Assembly: GCF_024662015.1 (NCBI RefSeq)
Contig: NZ_CP102480.1
Span: 2,863,501 to 2,927,500, forward strand
Length of the DNA stretch: 64,000 nt
From: Nisaea acidiphila
Lineage (GTDB): Bacteria; Pseudomonadota; Alphaproteobacteria; Thalassobaculales; Thalassobaculaceae
Reading direction: 5' to 3'
The notes beneath the pieces are model-generated. The model ran no database searches. It was given only the letters and a program-made list of their open reading frames with translations, and was not told the origin of the DNA. The position numbers and the translations under genes were made by a program. Position 1 is the stretch's first letter; every line of letters begins with the position of its first letter. Below, one piece after another: positions 19,461 through 27,808 of the stretch.

Positions 19461-20600
19461 TCAGCGGCCGTAGAATTCCCGAACTACCCCAATCAGATAA
19501 TCGATCTGCTCCGCCGTGAGATGCTGGTCGGCGGGGAAGCTGATGATTGTCTCGGCATGACGGTCGGTGACCGGGAAGGCGCCGTCCTCGTAGCCGAGGT
19601 GGCGGAGCGCGTCCTGTTTGTAGAGCGCGATCGGGTAATGCACCTTGGCGTCGATGCCGTTGGCCTGACAATGTGAGAGCAGCTCGTCCCGGCGTTCGGC
19701 GAAGACCACGTAATTCAGATAGACTGAACGCTCGCTCTCGCCCTTGACAGCCCGGCGGACGGGAAGAGTGATTTCCGGGACATCCGCGAAGCCGGCATCG
19801 TAGCGCGCGGCATTTCGGATGCGCGCCGCGACGATATCACCGACTTTGGCGACGATCCATTTGCCGACCACGGCCTGCACGGAATCGAGCCGCGTGTTGT
19901 AGCCGAGGATCTCCATCTCGTCCCGGTTGCGCAAACCGTGATTGCGCAGCAGACGGCACATCCGGTCCATCTCCGGATCGTCGGTGACGATGACGCCGGC
20001 GTCGCCCCAGACATTGATGATCTTGAGCGGATGCATGGAAAAGCCGCCGGCGATGCCCCAGGTTCCGGCCGGGCGGCCGGCTTCCTTGGCGAGTAGGCTC
20101 TGGCAGGCATCCTCGACGACCTTGAGGCCGTGCTTCTCCGCGATCCCGGTGATCCGGGTCATGTTCGCCATGTCGCCGGTCAGATGCACCGGCATGATGG
20201 CTTTTGTCCGCGGTGTGATCGCCGCCTCGATAAGATCCGGATCGATCCCGAAGGTATCGTCGCAATCGACGAAGACGATCCGGGCCCCGGTCTCGGCGAT
20301 CGCGCCGGCGGTCGCGTAGAAGGTGTTGGCGGCGGTGATGACTTCGTCGCCTGGGCCGATGCCGAGCGCTTTCAGCGGAATCTTCAGCGCGTCGGTGCCG
20401 GAGCCGACGCCTATGGCGTATTTGCTGCCGACGGCGGCAGCGAACATCTCTTCGAACTCGCCGACCACCGTACCGAGGGTGAAATCCGTCGAGCGGACGA
20501 GCGCCTTCAATTCGTCGAACACATCGTCCACATCCGCGAATTGCTGCTCGAGCGGCGAATAGCGGACTTTCATTGCCGGGTGTCCGCCCTCGGCGGCCAT
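19461..20600 (-). CDS. DegT/DnrJ/EryC1/StrS aminotransferase (first of two)
   Basis: 379 residues. It is a PLP-dependent sugar aminotransferase: GVGSGTDALKIPLKALGIG, 'DEVITAANTFYATAGAI', VVEDACQS, and the PLP Lys193 in SMHPLKIINVWGDAG. These enzymes convert a keto-sugar nucleotide to the amino sugar, usually with glutamate. It starts at 20600 in a TGATG overlap with the E1 beta gene, with an alternative ATG at 20573. It is the last gene of the eleven-gene minus-strand operon. The family block NTFYATAGAI differs from the second copy at 24940-26070 (NSFVASTAVI), so the two likely act on different substrates. Confidence 0.88.
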   Translation of the reverse strand: MAAEGGHPAMKVRYSPLEQQFADVDDVFDELKALVRSTDFTLGTVVGEFEEMFAAAVGSKYAIGVGSGTDALKIPLKALGIGPGDEVITAANTFYATAGAIAETGARIVFVDCDDTFGIDPDLIEAAITPRTKAIMPVHLTGDMANMTRITGIAEKHGLKVVEDACQSLLAKEAGRPAGTWGIAGGFSMHPLKIINVWGDAGVIVTDDPEMDRMCRLLRNHGLRNRDEMEILGYNTRLDSVQAVVGKWIVAKVGDIVAARIRNAARYDAGFADVPEITLPVRRAVKGESERSVYLNYVVFAERRDELLSHCQANGIDAKVHYPIALYKQDALRHLGYEDGAFPVTDRHAETIISFPADQHLTAEQIDYLIGVVREFYGR

Positions 20601-21706
20601 CAGAACGGGCCCTTGAAGAAGGGATCGGGCACGTCGATCGGAACATCGCCGCGGTCCGCGAGGATCTTCTGCTCGACTGCCGCGATCTCGGCCTCGCCGA
20701 TCCCCATCATTTCTCCGGCCGTCCGGGCGATCCGGGCCGCGTCCGGATAGAAGCCTTTGACCAGGCCGCGGGAACTCGGCGTCGGATGGTCCGGCAGGCC
20801 GAGCCGCACCGGGGCGGCCTCAAGCAAATCGAAGCTGCGCGAGGTGACTTCGGAGGAAATCTCGGCGCCGATGCCGAACATGCGGAATCCGGTATCGACG
20901 GTGAGCAGCCGTCCGGTCCGGGCGACGCTCTCGACGATCGGATCGAGATTGAGCGGGCGGATGACCCGGAGATCGAGGATTTCGACGGGATAACCGGCCT
21001 CGGCTAGCCGGTCCGCCGCGCGGACCGCCTCCAGCGTCATGTAGGACGTCGCGACGATGGTGAGGCCGTCTCCCTTGCGGACGGTCCTGGGGCCGTCCAG
21101 CGGACGGTGCACATAGCCTTCGGTAACCGCGCTCGTGGTGTAATGCGACCAGCGGTGCTCCAGCACGACCACCGGATTGTCGTCCTCGACTGCCGCCGTC
21201 ACCATGCCTTTCGCATCCTCTGCGAAGGCCGGCATGATGACTTTTAGACCTGGCACATGGGCGAAGATCGCTTCCAGGCTCTGCGAATGCTCCGGACCCT
21301 GGCCCCAGCCGCGGCCGACGATCATGCGCAGCACCAGCGGGACCTTGTGACGGCCGTTGCTCACATAATGCGATTTCGCGGCATTGTTCAGGATCTGCTC
21401 AAGTGCGAGCAGGGCGAACTCGACGCGCTGCAGGCTGACCACCGGACGCTTACCGGCCATGGCGGCGCCGATGGCGATGCCGATCAGGCCGTTCTCGGCG
21501 ATCGGCATTTCTATCATCCGCTCCATGCCGATATGTGTGCCGATATCCTTCAGGGTACCGAAAAGGGCGGCCGGATCCTGGACGCCTTCACCGAAGAAGA
21601 TTACCGACGGGTCGCGCCGCGCAGCCTCAAGCAGACCATCGCGGATCGCGGTGCCCATATTGATGACCGGCGCGTCGGGCGCGCTTTGTGGCTCAGGCAT
21701 AGACAT
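20600..21706 (-). CDS. E1 beta subunit, 2-oxoacid dehydrogenase/transketolase type
   Basis: 368 residues from ATG 21706 (21700 also possible). It corresponds to PdhB/AcoB-type beta subunits: FFGEGVQDP, 'MPIAENGLIGIAIGAAMAGKRPV', 'GPEHSQSLEAIFAHVPGLKV' (His of the active site) and 'SYMTLEAVRAADRLAEAGYPVEILDLRVIRPL'. With the alpha subunit it would form a heterotetramer binding thiamine diphosphate. No E2 lipoyl or E3 gene lies in the window, and the pair sits inside a sugar-type operon. The reaction may therefore be carboligation or acyl transfer rather than oxidative CoA-ester formation; that is inference. Confidence 0.88.
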   Translation of the reverse strand: MSMPEPQSAPDAPVINMGTAIRDGLLEAARRDPSVIFFGEGVQDPAALFGTLKDIGTHIGMERMIEMPIAENGLIGIAIGAAMAGKRPVVSLQRVEFALLALEQILNNAAKSHYVSNGRHKVPLVLRMIVGRGWGQGPEHSQSLEAIFAHVPGLKVIMPAFAEDAKGMVTAAVEDDNPVVVLEHRWSHYTTSAVTEGYVHRPLDGPRTVRKGDGLTIVATSYMTLEAVRAADRLAEAGYPVEILDLRVIRPLNLDPIVESVARTGRLLTVDTGFRMFGIGAEISSEVTSRSFDLLEAAPVRLGLPDHPTPSSRGLVKGFYPDAARIARTAGEMMGIGEAEIAAVEQKILADRGDVPIDVPDPFFKGPF

Positions 21707-22682
21707 GGGCACGGGCCTCGCTCGGTTCGGGCAGAGGGGACTGAGTGGCGAAGGCGAAGGCGGCGTCGACTTCCGCCTGCACGTCCTTCTCCAGCGTGGC
21801 GAATTCGGCGGCCGTAAGCCGGCCCTGCTCCTCCAGCACCTTGCGGTAGCGCTCGAGCGGATCCTGGGCGTGCCAGACCTGAAATTCCTCTTCGGTCCGG
21901 TAGCCGATATGATTGTCGTAGTTCGGCCCGCAATGTTCCCGCCAGCGATAAGTGTCGAGCAGCAGGAAGGTCGGCGATCCGGTGCGGGCGGTCTCGACGG
22001 CCCAGAGGGCGGCGTCGCGCACTGCGTCAAGATCATTGCCGTCGACATGACGGCTCTCGATGCCGTGGGCCGCCGGAATGTCCGTTAGCGGACGGTCCGG
22101 CTGGCGGTCGGCGAGGTTGGTATAGACCGAGTAGAGATTGTTCTCGCAGACGAAGACGACCGGGAGCCCGCGCAGACGGGCGAAGTTGGCCGACTCGTGG
22201 AACACACCCTCCTCAAGGCAGGCATCGCCAATGAAGGAGATCGTGACCTTGCCATTGCCGTCGAACTTGTCGGAGAGCGCGGTGCCGGTGGCGAGTGGAA
22301 TGGAACTGGCGACGATCGGAATGCTGGCCATCATGCCGGCATCCGGGTCCATCAGATGCATCGAACCGCCACGTCCGCCGATGCAGCCGTCCCGTCTGCC
22401 GTAGATCTCCGCCATCATGGCGTGCAGGTTGCCGCCCTTGGCGAGATAATGCGCATGGGAACGGTGGCTGCTGAACAGCCGGTCGTCGGGTCGCAGAGCG
22501 TCGCAGACCCCGACGGCGGCCGCCTCCTGTCCGATGGAAAGGTGGACAGGACAGCGCATCTCCTGCTCGGAATAGCGCTCTGCAATGGTTTCCTCAACCA
22601 GACGGATGCGCAGGATTTGTCTCAGGCAGCGCAGCCGGTAATCGTTCTCGACGCCTGCCGCGTTCCGCGTGCTCTCGGCCAT
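21693..22682 (-). CDS. E1 alpha subunit, 2-oxoacid dehydrogenase/transketolase type
   Basis: 329 residues. It carries the thiamine diphosphate motif: GDACLEEGVFHESANFA, then VCENN (GD..N..NN pattern, with GDA in place of GDG). Also seen: SSHRSHAHYLAKGG, GRGGSMHLMDPDAGMM and a conserved 'YRWREHCGPNYD' toward the end. The last motif matches alpha subunits of acetoin/branched-chain-like enzymes. Its 3' end overlaps the beta gene by 14 bases, as expected of two subunits made together. The absence of neighbouring E2/E3 suggests a specialised biosynthetic use. Confidence 0.88.
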   Translation of the reverse strand: MAESTRNAAGVENDYRLRCLRQILRIRLVEETIAERYSEQEMRCPVHLSIGQEAAAVGVCDALRPDDRLFSSHRSHAHYLAKGGNLHAMMAEIYGRRDGCIGGRGGSMHLMDPDAGMMASIPIVASSIPLATGTALSDKFDGNGKVTISFIGDACLEEGVFHESANFARLRGLPVVFVCENNLYSVYTNLADRQPDRPLTDIPAAHGIESRHVDGNDLDAVRDAALWAVETARTGSPTFLLLDTYRWREHCGPNYDNHIGYRTEEEFQVWHAQDPLERYRKVLEEQGRLTAAEFATLEKDVQAEVDAAFAFATQSPLPEPSEARAHVYA

Positions 22683-22701
22683 ATTTTCCGCTGCTCCCGG
22701 C

Positions 22702-23823
22702 TCAGACGAAATTGATATGCATGGGAGTTTCGCCTTTCATTTCGGGAAGGTCGAAGTCGCCTTTCTGGTAGCCGTCGAGAAATTCGTTCACCTTATGCTG
22801 CAGGCAGAGACTGCCGCACATTTTCTGGGCGTTGAAATCCGGGCTGGCGAGGTAGTTCATGACTTCCCAGTAACGGTCGCTATTGAAGATGTCGCGGAAC
22901 CGTTCCTCGGTGATGTTACCGATATGGAACTTCTTGTAGCGTTCGTTGAACAGCATGCCGCACGGCGCCACCAGGCCGGAGCCGGACATCTGCAGCATGA
23001 AGGGGGCACCGTAGCAACGCTGGTAGCTGCGCGTTCCCTCGGTGTCGATCTTCGACCATTTGACGGTTACCTGGTAGGTGTCGTCCGAAAGCGCCTCGGC
23101 CGCGTGCAGGGTCTCGTAAAGGCTTGCGTAGCCGCCGTAGTCGACGCCGAGCGAGCCGTCCTCGTCGTCGCTACAGTGCTTGATCACAAGATAGTCCGGC
23201 CGAAGCTCCTTGCCGAGCCGAGCGAGCGGGAGAATCTGATCGTTATATTCAGGCATCAGCACCATCTGCATGCCGATCGTCACGTCGAGATTCTGTTCGC
23301 GCTTGATTTCTCCCATGGCCTTGATGTTCTCGCAGACCCGGTCGAACCAGTGTTCCTTCACGCCCATGATCTCGGCATAGCGCTGGCGTTCGCCCGCGGA
23401 GATATTCACCCGGAGATAGGTCAGGGAAGGCAGAACCTCTTCCAGTTTTCGCCGGTTCAACACGAAACCGTTGGTGCCGACCGCCATTGAGAGGCCGAGC
23501 TCGTGGCCGTATTTGCAGGCATCGACAAACACCGGAGAGATCGTGCTCTCTCCGTCCGACACGAGGCTGATCCCTTTCACACCGATCTCGGCGCAGTCTT
23601 CGAGGAATTCGAAGATCGCCTTCTTGTCGATGACCTTCCGCTCGTTCTCCTGCAGCATTGCGTAGCAGAAATGGCAGGCGAAATTACAGGCACGGGTCAG
23701 CGACATATCGATCGTGATCGGTGCGATCCGCTCACCCCGTTCCCATGCATCGATACGGTCCTTGTGCCAGGCGATCTTGGTGCCATCGAGGATCAGTTCG
23801 ACGTGTTCTGTCATTCCGGTCAT
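22702..23823 (-). CDS. radical SAM protein with C-terminal auxiliary-cluster cysteines
   Basis: 373 residues. The radical SAM motif is C46-x3-C50-x2-C53 (TRACNFACHFCYA). Further family signs are GISLVSDGEST (GGE-like SAM site) and a barrel strand VGTNGFVL. The C-terminal part carries C270, C288, C336 and C340 in a SPASM/twitch-like layout (CYGAP, APCGM, MCGSLC), suggesting a second Fe-S cluster. Such enzymes modify peptides or sugars by H-atom abstraction. With aminotransferases and a nucleotidyltransferase around it, a sugar or polyol substrate is plausible (epimerisation, dehydration or oxidation), but it is not identifiable from sequence. Confidence 0.85.
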   Translation of the reverse strand: MTGMTEHVELILDGTKIAWHKDRIDAWERGERIAPITIDMSLTRACNFACHFCYAMLQENERKVIDKKAIFEFLEDCAEIGVKGISLVSDGESTISPVFVDACKYGHELGLSMAVGTNGFVLNRRKLEEVLPSLTYLRVNISAGERQRYAEIMGVKEHWFDRVCENIKAMGEIKREQNLDVTIGMQMVLMPEYNDQILPLARLGKELRPDYLVIKHCSDDEDGSLGVDYGGYASLYETLHAAEALSDDTYQVTVKWSKIDTEGTRSYQRCYGAPFMLQMSGSGLVAPCGMLFNERYKKFHIGNITEERFRDIFNSDRYWEVMNYLASPDFNAQKMCGSLCLQHKVNEFLDGYQKGDFDLPEMKGETPMHINFV

Positions 23824-23854
23824 TGCAACGTTCCTTGGACTGCTGTCCGGGTTT

Positions 23855-24610
23855 CTAAAGTCGCCTGATGCGGTTCGCGTCCTTCACCACCTCGGTGAAC
23901 AGTTCGATCCGCTCTCCGGTCCTGTCGCGAAGCCAGCGTTCGAGATCCATCAGCATGCCGGGTTTGTCCCATACCGGTACCTCATCCGAAAATACCAGAA
24001 ACAGCCGATCATATTGGTCGATTTCGACCAGTTCGAAAGCATCGGCGGCAATTTTGTGTGCCGTCTTGAAGCTGTCGATATACGGAAGGACATAGTCCCG
24101 CTTGCCGTTCTTGTCCAAGTTCTTCCAGGCAGCGCTGAACGGCCGGTCGAAGAAATTGGTGTCTTTATGCCGCCCGAACCGGCTTTCCGCTTCCCGGCGG
24201 AGCGCGGCGACGAGCTTCAGCGGAATTGCAAAACATGCCCCGGCATTGCGCGGCGTGAGAATACCCTGCACGGGCGGGGTCACTTCGGGATCCCGCAGTC
24301 GCTGCAATGCGTAAATCAGTCCGTGTTCGACAATCTCTCGGACGGGCGCGCCCGCGGCATATTCACATAATACGTCGAGGATCGCGTTCTCGGGCGCACC
24401 TTCGGGCGCGTCGAACCACGCCTCGCAAATGCTCTCGGAACCGTCCTCAAATGCGAGACAGAGGCTGAACCCGGCTTCCTCCAGCGCAATGTCGGCGGCA
24501 TCCGCCGCAACGCTCCGCCCCTTATGTCTCAGGGACTGAAGATGCTCGGAGATCTTCTCCGCAAAGGCCGCCGGCACGTCGGAGGGGTTGCTCACAGCCG
24601 CCTCAGACAT
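23855..24610 (-). CDS. unknown protein, operon member
   Basis: 251 residues from ATG 24610, which overlaps the end of the upstream small gene by eight bases; the longer frame upstream is a shadow of that gene. It is soluble, largely acidic N-terminally and basic in the middle, with no Cys-rich or nucleotide-binding motif that I recognise. Segments such as 'GHDLIYALQRL'-like helices (VEHGLIYALQRLRDPE) and 'RFGRHKDTNFFDRPFSAAWK' are distinctive and could serve as family markers. It sits between the radical SAM gene and the small protein gene, and the tight packing implies a role in the same pathway. Confidence 0.7.
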   Translation of the reverse strand: MSEAAVSNPSDVPAAFAEKISEHLQSLRHKGRSVAADAADIALEEAGFSLCLAFEDGSESICEAWFDAPEGAPENAILDVLCEYAAGAPVREIVEHGLIYALQRLRDPEVTPPVQGILTPRNAGACFAIPLKLVAALRREAESRFGRHKDTNFFDRPFSAAWKNLDKNGKRDYVLPYIDSFKTAHKIAADAFELVEIDQYDRLFLVFSDEVPVWDKPGMLMDLERWLRDRTGERIELFTEVVKDANRIRRL

Positions 24611-24923
24611 TGATCTTGCTGACATGGACAAGGCAATGCTCCCCCTGATCGACAATCTTGGTTTCCGAGATCGGTTGCAGGGCATCGGCAAGAGAGTTCC
24701 GCATACCGGCAGGCAGATTTGCCGAGGATATCCTGAGCGTGAAGCCTTCGGTGCCAAAAGCACCGGCGGCCTCAACCATATTGAGGATGCTGGCAACCGG
24801 ATCCTCGTCCGGAACCCACATTTCCAGGAAATCGAGGTCGACGCCGTGACTGCGCAATTGGTTGAGCAGCCTGTCCTCATAGGATGCGACGAGTTGTTCG
24901 TAGTTGATTGCCTGCTCGCTCAT
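24603..24923 (-). CDS. small unknown protein, operon member
   Basis: 106 residues from ATG 24923, preceded by a good purine-rich Shine-Dalgarno (GGGGGAGAGAGA); a start at 24950 is therefore not needed. It is acidic, with no membrane span, Cys cluster or known motif. MSEQAINYEQLV at the start and 'RISSANLPAGMRNSLADALQ' in the middle are its most distinctive segments. Overlap with the 251-residue gene downstream suggests the two proteins act together. Confidence 0.65.
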   Translation of the reverse strand: MSEQAINYEQLVASYEDRLLNQLRSHGVDLDFLEMWVPDEDPVASILNMVEAAGAFGTEGFTLRISSANLPAGMRNSLADALQPISETKIVDQGEHCLVHVSKINV

Positions 24924-24939
24924 TCTCTCTCCCCCGGTA

Positions 24940-26070
24940 TCAAACGGCACTCGCCAGAAAACGATTCACGACATCCGCGACGCGACGCACGTCAGCTTCG
25001 GTCATGTTCTGGTGAACCGGCAGGGTGAGGATCCGCTGGGATTGTCTTTCGGTCACAGGGAAATCACCCGCCTTGTGGCCGAGATACTCGGCGGCCGGCT
25101 GAAGGTGGATCGGTACCGGGTAGTGGATCGCCGTGCCGATACCTTGCTCTCCCAAATGGGCCTGAAGGGCATCGCGCCCGTCGACCTGGATAACGAAGGT
25201 GTGGAACGTATTGAACTCGATATCCCGGCAAGGCGGCATGAAAGCCAGTTTAGGATCGAGAAGTTCGCGATACAGCGCCGCATTGCGCCGGCGATTCTCG
25301 ATCACGGTATCCATGCTGCCGAGACGGAAGTGCAAAATCGCCGCCTGGATGGCATCCAGACGCGAGACCGATCCGAACCGCGTAACGGTGTTGCGGTCGA
25401 CGAGGCCATGGTTGCGGTAAAGACGCGCATACTCCGCCACATCGTCCCGGTCTGTCGTCAGAAATCCGGCATCGCCACACGCATTCAGGTTCTTGAGCGG
25501 GTGCGCAGAAAAACAACCGACATCGCCAAGCGCGCCGCTCGGAACGCCGTCATAAAGCGAGCCGATCGACTGGGCGGCATCCTCGATGATTGCGAGGCCG
25601 TGACGTTGCGCAATTTCGCGGATCGGGCCCATATCGGCGATCCGCCCTGTCAAATGGACCGGCATGATCGCCTTGGTCTTCGGGGTGATCTTTTTCTCGA
25701 TCTCCGCCGGATCGATATTCTGGTCGGGAAGCACGTCGGCGAATACCGGGGTCGCACCGACATGTGCAATCACCGCAGTTGACGCGACGAACGAGTTCGG
25801 CGGCGTGATGACCTCGTCGCCGTGGCCAATTCCGAGAGCCGCCAGAGCGAGAATCAGGGCATCCGTTCCGGAGTTCAGCGTGACCACGTGCTTGGTGCCG
25901 CAACGCTTCGCCAACGCCGCTTCCAGTTTCTCGTTCCAGGGGCCGCCGACATACATGCCGCTCTTGAGGATATCCTCGATGATCGGCATGAGTTCGTCGC
26001 GCTCCTGCGCGAACTGAGCCCCGATATCCACATAGGAGATGGGGGCGGGGCTATTGCTCGTATCCGGCAT
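24940..26070 (-). CDS. DegT/DnrJ/EryC1/StrS aminotransferase (second of two)
   Basis: 376 residues from ATG 26070, which has AGGA at the right distance; ATG 26085 lies five codons upstream without a Shine-Dalgarno. Family blocks: TLNSGTDALILALAALGIG, 'DEVITPPNSFVASTAVI', IIEDAAQSIGS and the PLP lysine in FSAHPLKNLNACGDAG. The NSFVASTAVI block resembles enzymes that aminate C3 or C4 of nucleotide-linked hexoses, but position specificity cannot be fixed. It lies just downstream of the HldE-like gene, which could provide the nucleotide-activated substrate. Confidence 0.88.
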   Translation of the reverse strand: MPDTSNSPAPISYVDIGAQFAQERDELMPIIEDILKSGMYVGGPWNEKLEAALAKRCGTKHVVTLNSGTDALILALAALGIGHGDEVITPPNSFVASTAVIAHVGATPVFADVLPDQNIDPAEIEKKITPKTKAIMPVHLTGRIADMGPIREIAQRHGLAIIEDAAQSIGSLYDGVPSGALGDVGCFSAHPLKNLNACGDAGFLTTDRDDVAEYARLYRNHGLVDRNTVTRFGSVSRLDAIQAAILHFRLGSMDTVIENRRRNAALYRELLDPKLAFMPPCRDIEFNTFHTFVIQVDGRDALQAHLGEQGIGTAIHYPVPIHLQPAAEYLGHKAGDFPVTERQSQRILTLPVHQNMTEADVRRVADVVNRFLASAV

Positions 26071-26130
26071 ATCTTTCCTGCTCATACCAAATGACCCGGC
26101 CCCGGATCGTTCGGGACCGGAATTGGGTTA

Positions 26131-27666
26131 TTATTTCAATAGCGCGGTCAAAGCCTTGACCACGCTTACCTTGTCCACCGAATTGCGGTGACCGACGATG
26201 CCGACCTTGATCGCTCCGGCTATGTTTCCGATCAACCCGATTGTAGCAATATCCGTTCCAACTTTCGCCAGCGGCGCTGTGATGGAGAAAAAGGCGTCGC
26301 CTGCGCCCATCGTGTCGACGACCCGACGGGTGAATGCCGGAATCTGCGAAACCGGTTTCCCGGCATCGTAGGCAACGCAGCCGTGACGGCCGTGGGTGAG
26401 GATCATGCGATTGCAGTCGATCCGCCTCGGAAGCACATCCTGAGCAATTATCGCGAGGTCGCTGAAGCGATCTCCGACGGCAAGCCTGGCTTCGGGAGCA
26501 TCGATGCAGATGTAGTCCGCACGCGGATATTTCGTAATGAGATTGTAGCCCCGGTTGGCGCTGTTCGTCTGAGCATTGACGGCCAGAAACGGGGAGACCT
26601 TGCAGATCAGGTCGACCGTGTTGCCGCTGATCAGTCCATGCCCGAAGTCCGCCGCCATGACGAGATCGTATTGTGGAGCCAGTTCCGAGATCTTCCGATG
26701 CAGATCGTCCCTGCTCTCCGGAGGCAGCGGCGAATCTTCTATGAACTGCACTTCGAACAGTTTTCGGACATAGGAATTGTCAACGAAACGCACTTTCCGG
26801 GTCGTGGGCGCGTTGGGGCGATAGACCGGAATGATGTTTATGTTCTCGTGCGACTGCGTCTTGATAAAGTTTTCGCGTGAGTCGTTCTGGCCGAGGCAGG
26901 TGATGATATCGACCTGCTTGCAAAAGCTCGCGACGTGGTTCGCTGCGGCGATTACGCCGCCGGCAAAGAGTTCCATGTCCTCATGTCGTGTCGACATGAT
27001 GTTCTCTTTGGACGGCTGCCCGGACGGCGAAACATACTGATACTCATCGAGGATCGTGTCGCCGATCACAAGGATCCGCATGTCCTTGATGCTTTCGACC
27101 AGGGTCAGAAGTTGCTCAAGTCCGACGGTTTGCCGGATCCGGTCGAGATAGTCCTTAACTTCGGGTTCGAAAACGTCGACATGCCGGTTTATCAGCTCGC
27201 TGGAACTGAAAGTGATGTCGTCCGTAAAAACGATACGGCCACCATGCCGCTCGACGGCATTGCGCTCATCCACGATCTTGCCGGTGACATCCTGATCGGC
27301 GTCGACGTAATCCGAGCCTTTAATATATGCATCGGGCTTGATCGCATCGATCACCTCTTCGGCCGAAACGGCGTGATTGATTCCGACCCAGTCGACATAT
27401 TCGAGCGCAGCCAGCATTTCGGCGCGCAGCTGATCGGTGAATACCGGCCGTCCGGGACCCTTGTGCACGTGTTCGTCGGCAGTGACTGTCACGAAGAGCA
27501 CGTCGCCTTCGCGGCGGGCATGTTCCAGATGCCGGACATGTCCCATATGGAGAAGATCGAACGTCCCGTGCGCGTGCGCGATCTTCTTGCCTTCATGATG
27601 AAGACGACCGGCGATATCCGAAAGTTCGGATATGCCTTTTATCTTTTCTCGCGCACTTGGTTTCAT
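26131..27666 (-). CDS. domain-swapped HldE-like protein: nucleotidyltransferase then PfkB kinase
   Basis: 511 residues. The N-terminal domain is a cytidylyltransferase-fold enzyme (HGTFDLLHMGHVRHLEHA with the HxGH motif at 40-43, then 'DAYIKGSDYVDADQDVTGKI' and ITFSSSELINR). The C-terminal domain is a PfkB sugar kinase (ILVIGDTILDEY, 'FAGGVIAAANHVASFCKQV', and DTMGAGDAFF with the catalytic Asp near 457). HldE, which makes ADP-heptose, has the reverse order, kinase first. All key motifs of both activities are present, so this protein probably phosphorylates and then nucleotide-activates a sugar. The sugar may be heptose or something related; the neighbouring pathway argues for a variant. Confidence 0.85.
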   Translation of the reverse strand: MKPSAREKIKGISELSDIAGRLHHEGKKIAHAHGTFDLLHMGHVRHLEHARREGDVLFVTVTADEHVHKGPGRPVFTDQLRAEMLAALEYVDWVGINHAVSAEEVIDAIKPDAYIKGSDYVDADQDVTGKIVDERNAVERHGGRIVFTDDITFSSSELINRHVDVFEPEVKDYLDRIRQTVGLEQLLTLVESIKDMRILVIGDTILDEYQYVSPSGQPSKENIMSTRHEDMELFAGGVIAAANHVASFCKQVDIITCLGQNDSRENFIKTQSHENINIIPVYRPNAPTTRKVRFVDNSYVRKLFEVQFIEDSPLPPESRDDLHRKISELAPQYDLVMAADFGHGLISGNTVDLICKVSPFLAVNAQTNSANRGYNLITKYPRADYICIDAPEARLAVGDRFSDLAIIAQDVLPRRIDCNRMILTHGRHGCVAYDAGKPVSQIPAFTRRVVDTMGAGDAFFSITAPLAKVGTDIATIGLIGNIAGAIKVGIVGHRNSVDKVSVVKALTALLK

Positions 27667-27702
27667 AAATTATTCCCGGAAGACACGCTCGTAGAATGAG
27701 CC

Positions 27703-27725
27703 GATCATTTGGGTATCAAATGATC
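27703..27725. repeat. 23-bp inverted repeat between the ligase and HldE-like genes
   Basis: GATCATTTG at 27703-27711 and CAAATGATC at 27717-27725 are perfect 9-base arms around a 5-base centre, in the 142-base gap between the fusion ligase gene and the HldE-like gene. There is no T tract after the hairpin on the transcribed strand, so it looks more like an operator or RNA structure than a terminator. It lies 37 bases upstream of the HldE-like start, where it could control the downstream half of the operon. Confidence 0.6.
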
Positions 27726-27808
27726 CGGATGAATACCAGAGGTATGGGAGTGTTTGTCCGCGGGGCAAGCGCTGCTCGCCCTTTCAGGCGTTTCATGACT
27801 CATTCTGC

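Noticed and set aside
24904..25782. A 292-codon plus-strand frame over the second DegT aminotransferase
   Set aside because: The minus-strand aminotransferase is complete with its PLP lysine; the plus frame has no motif.
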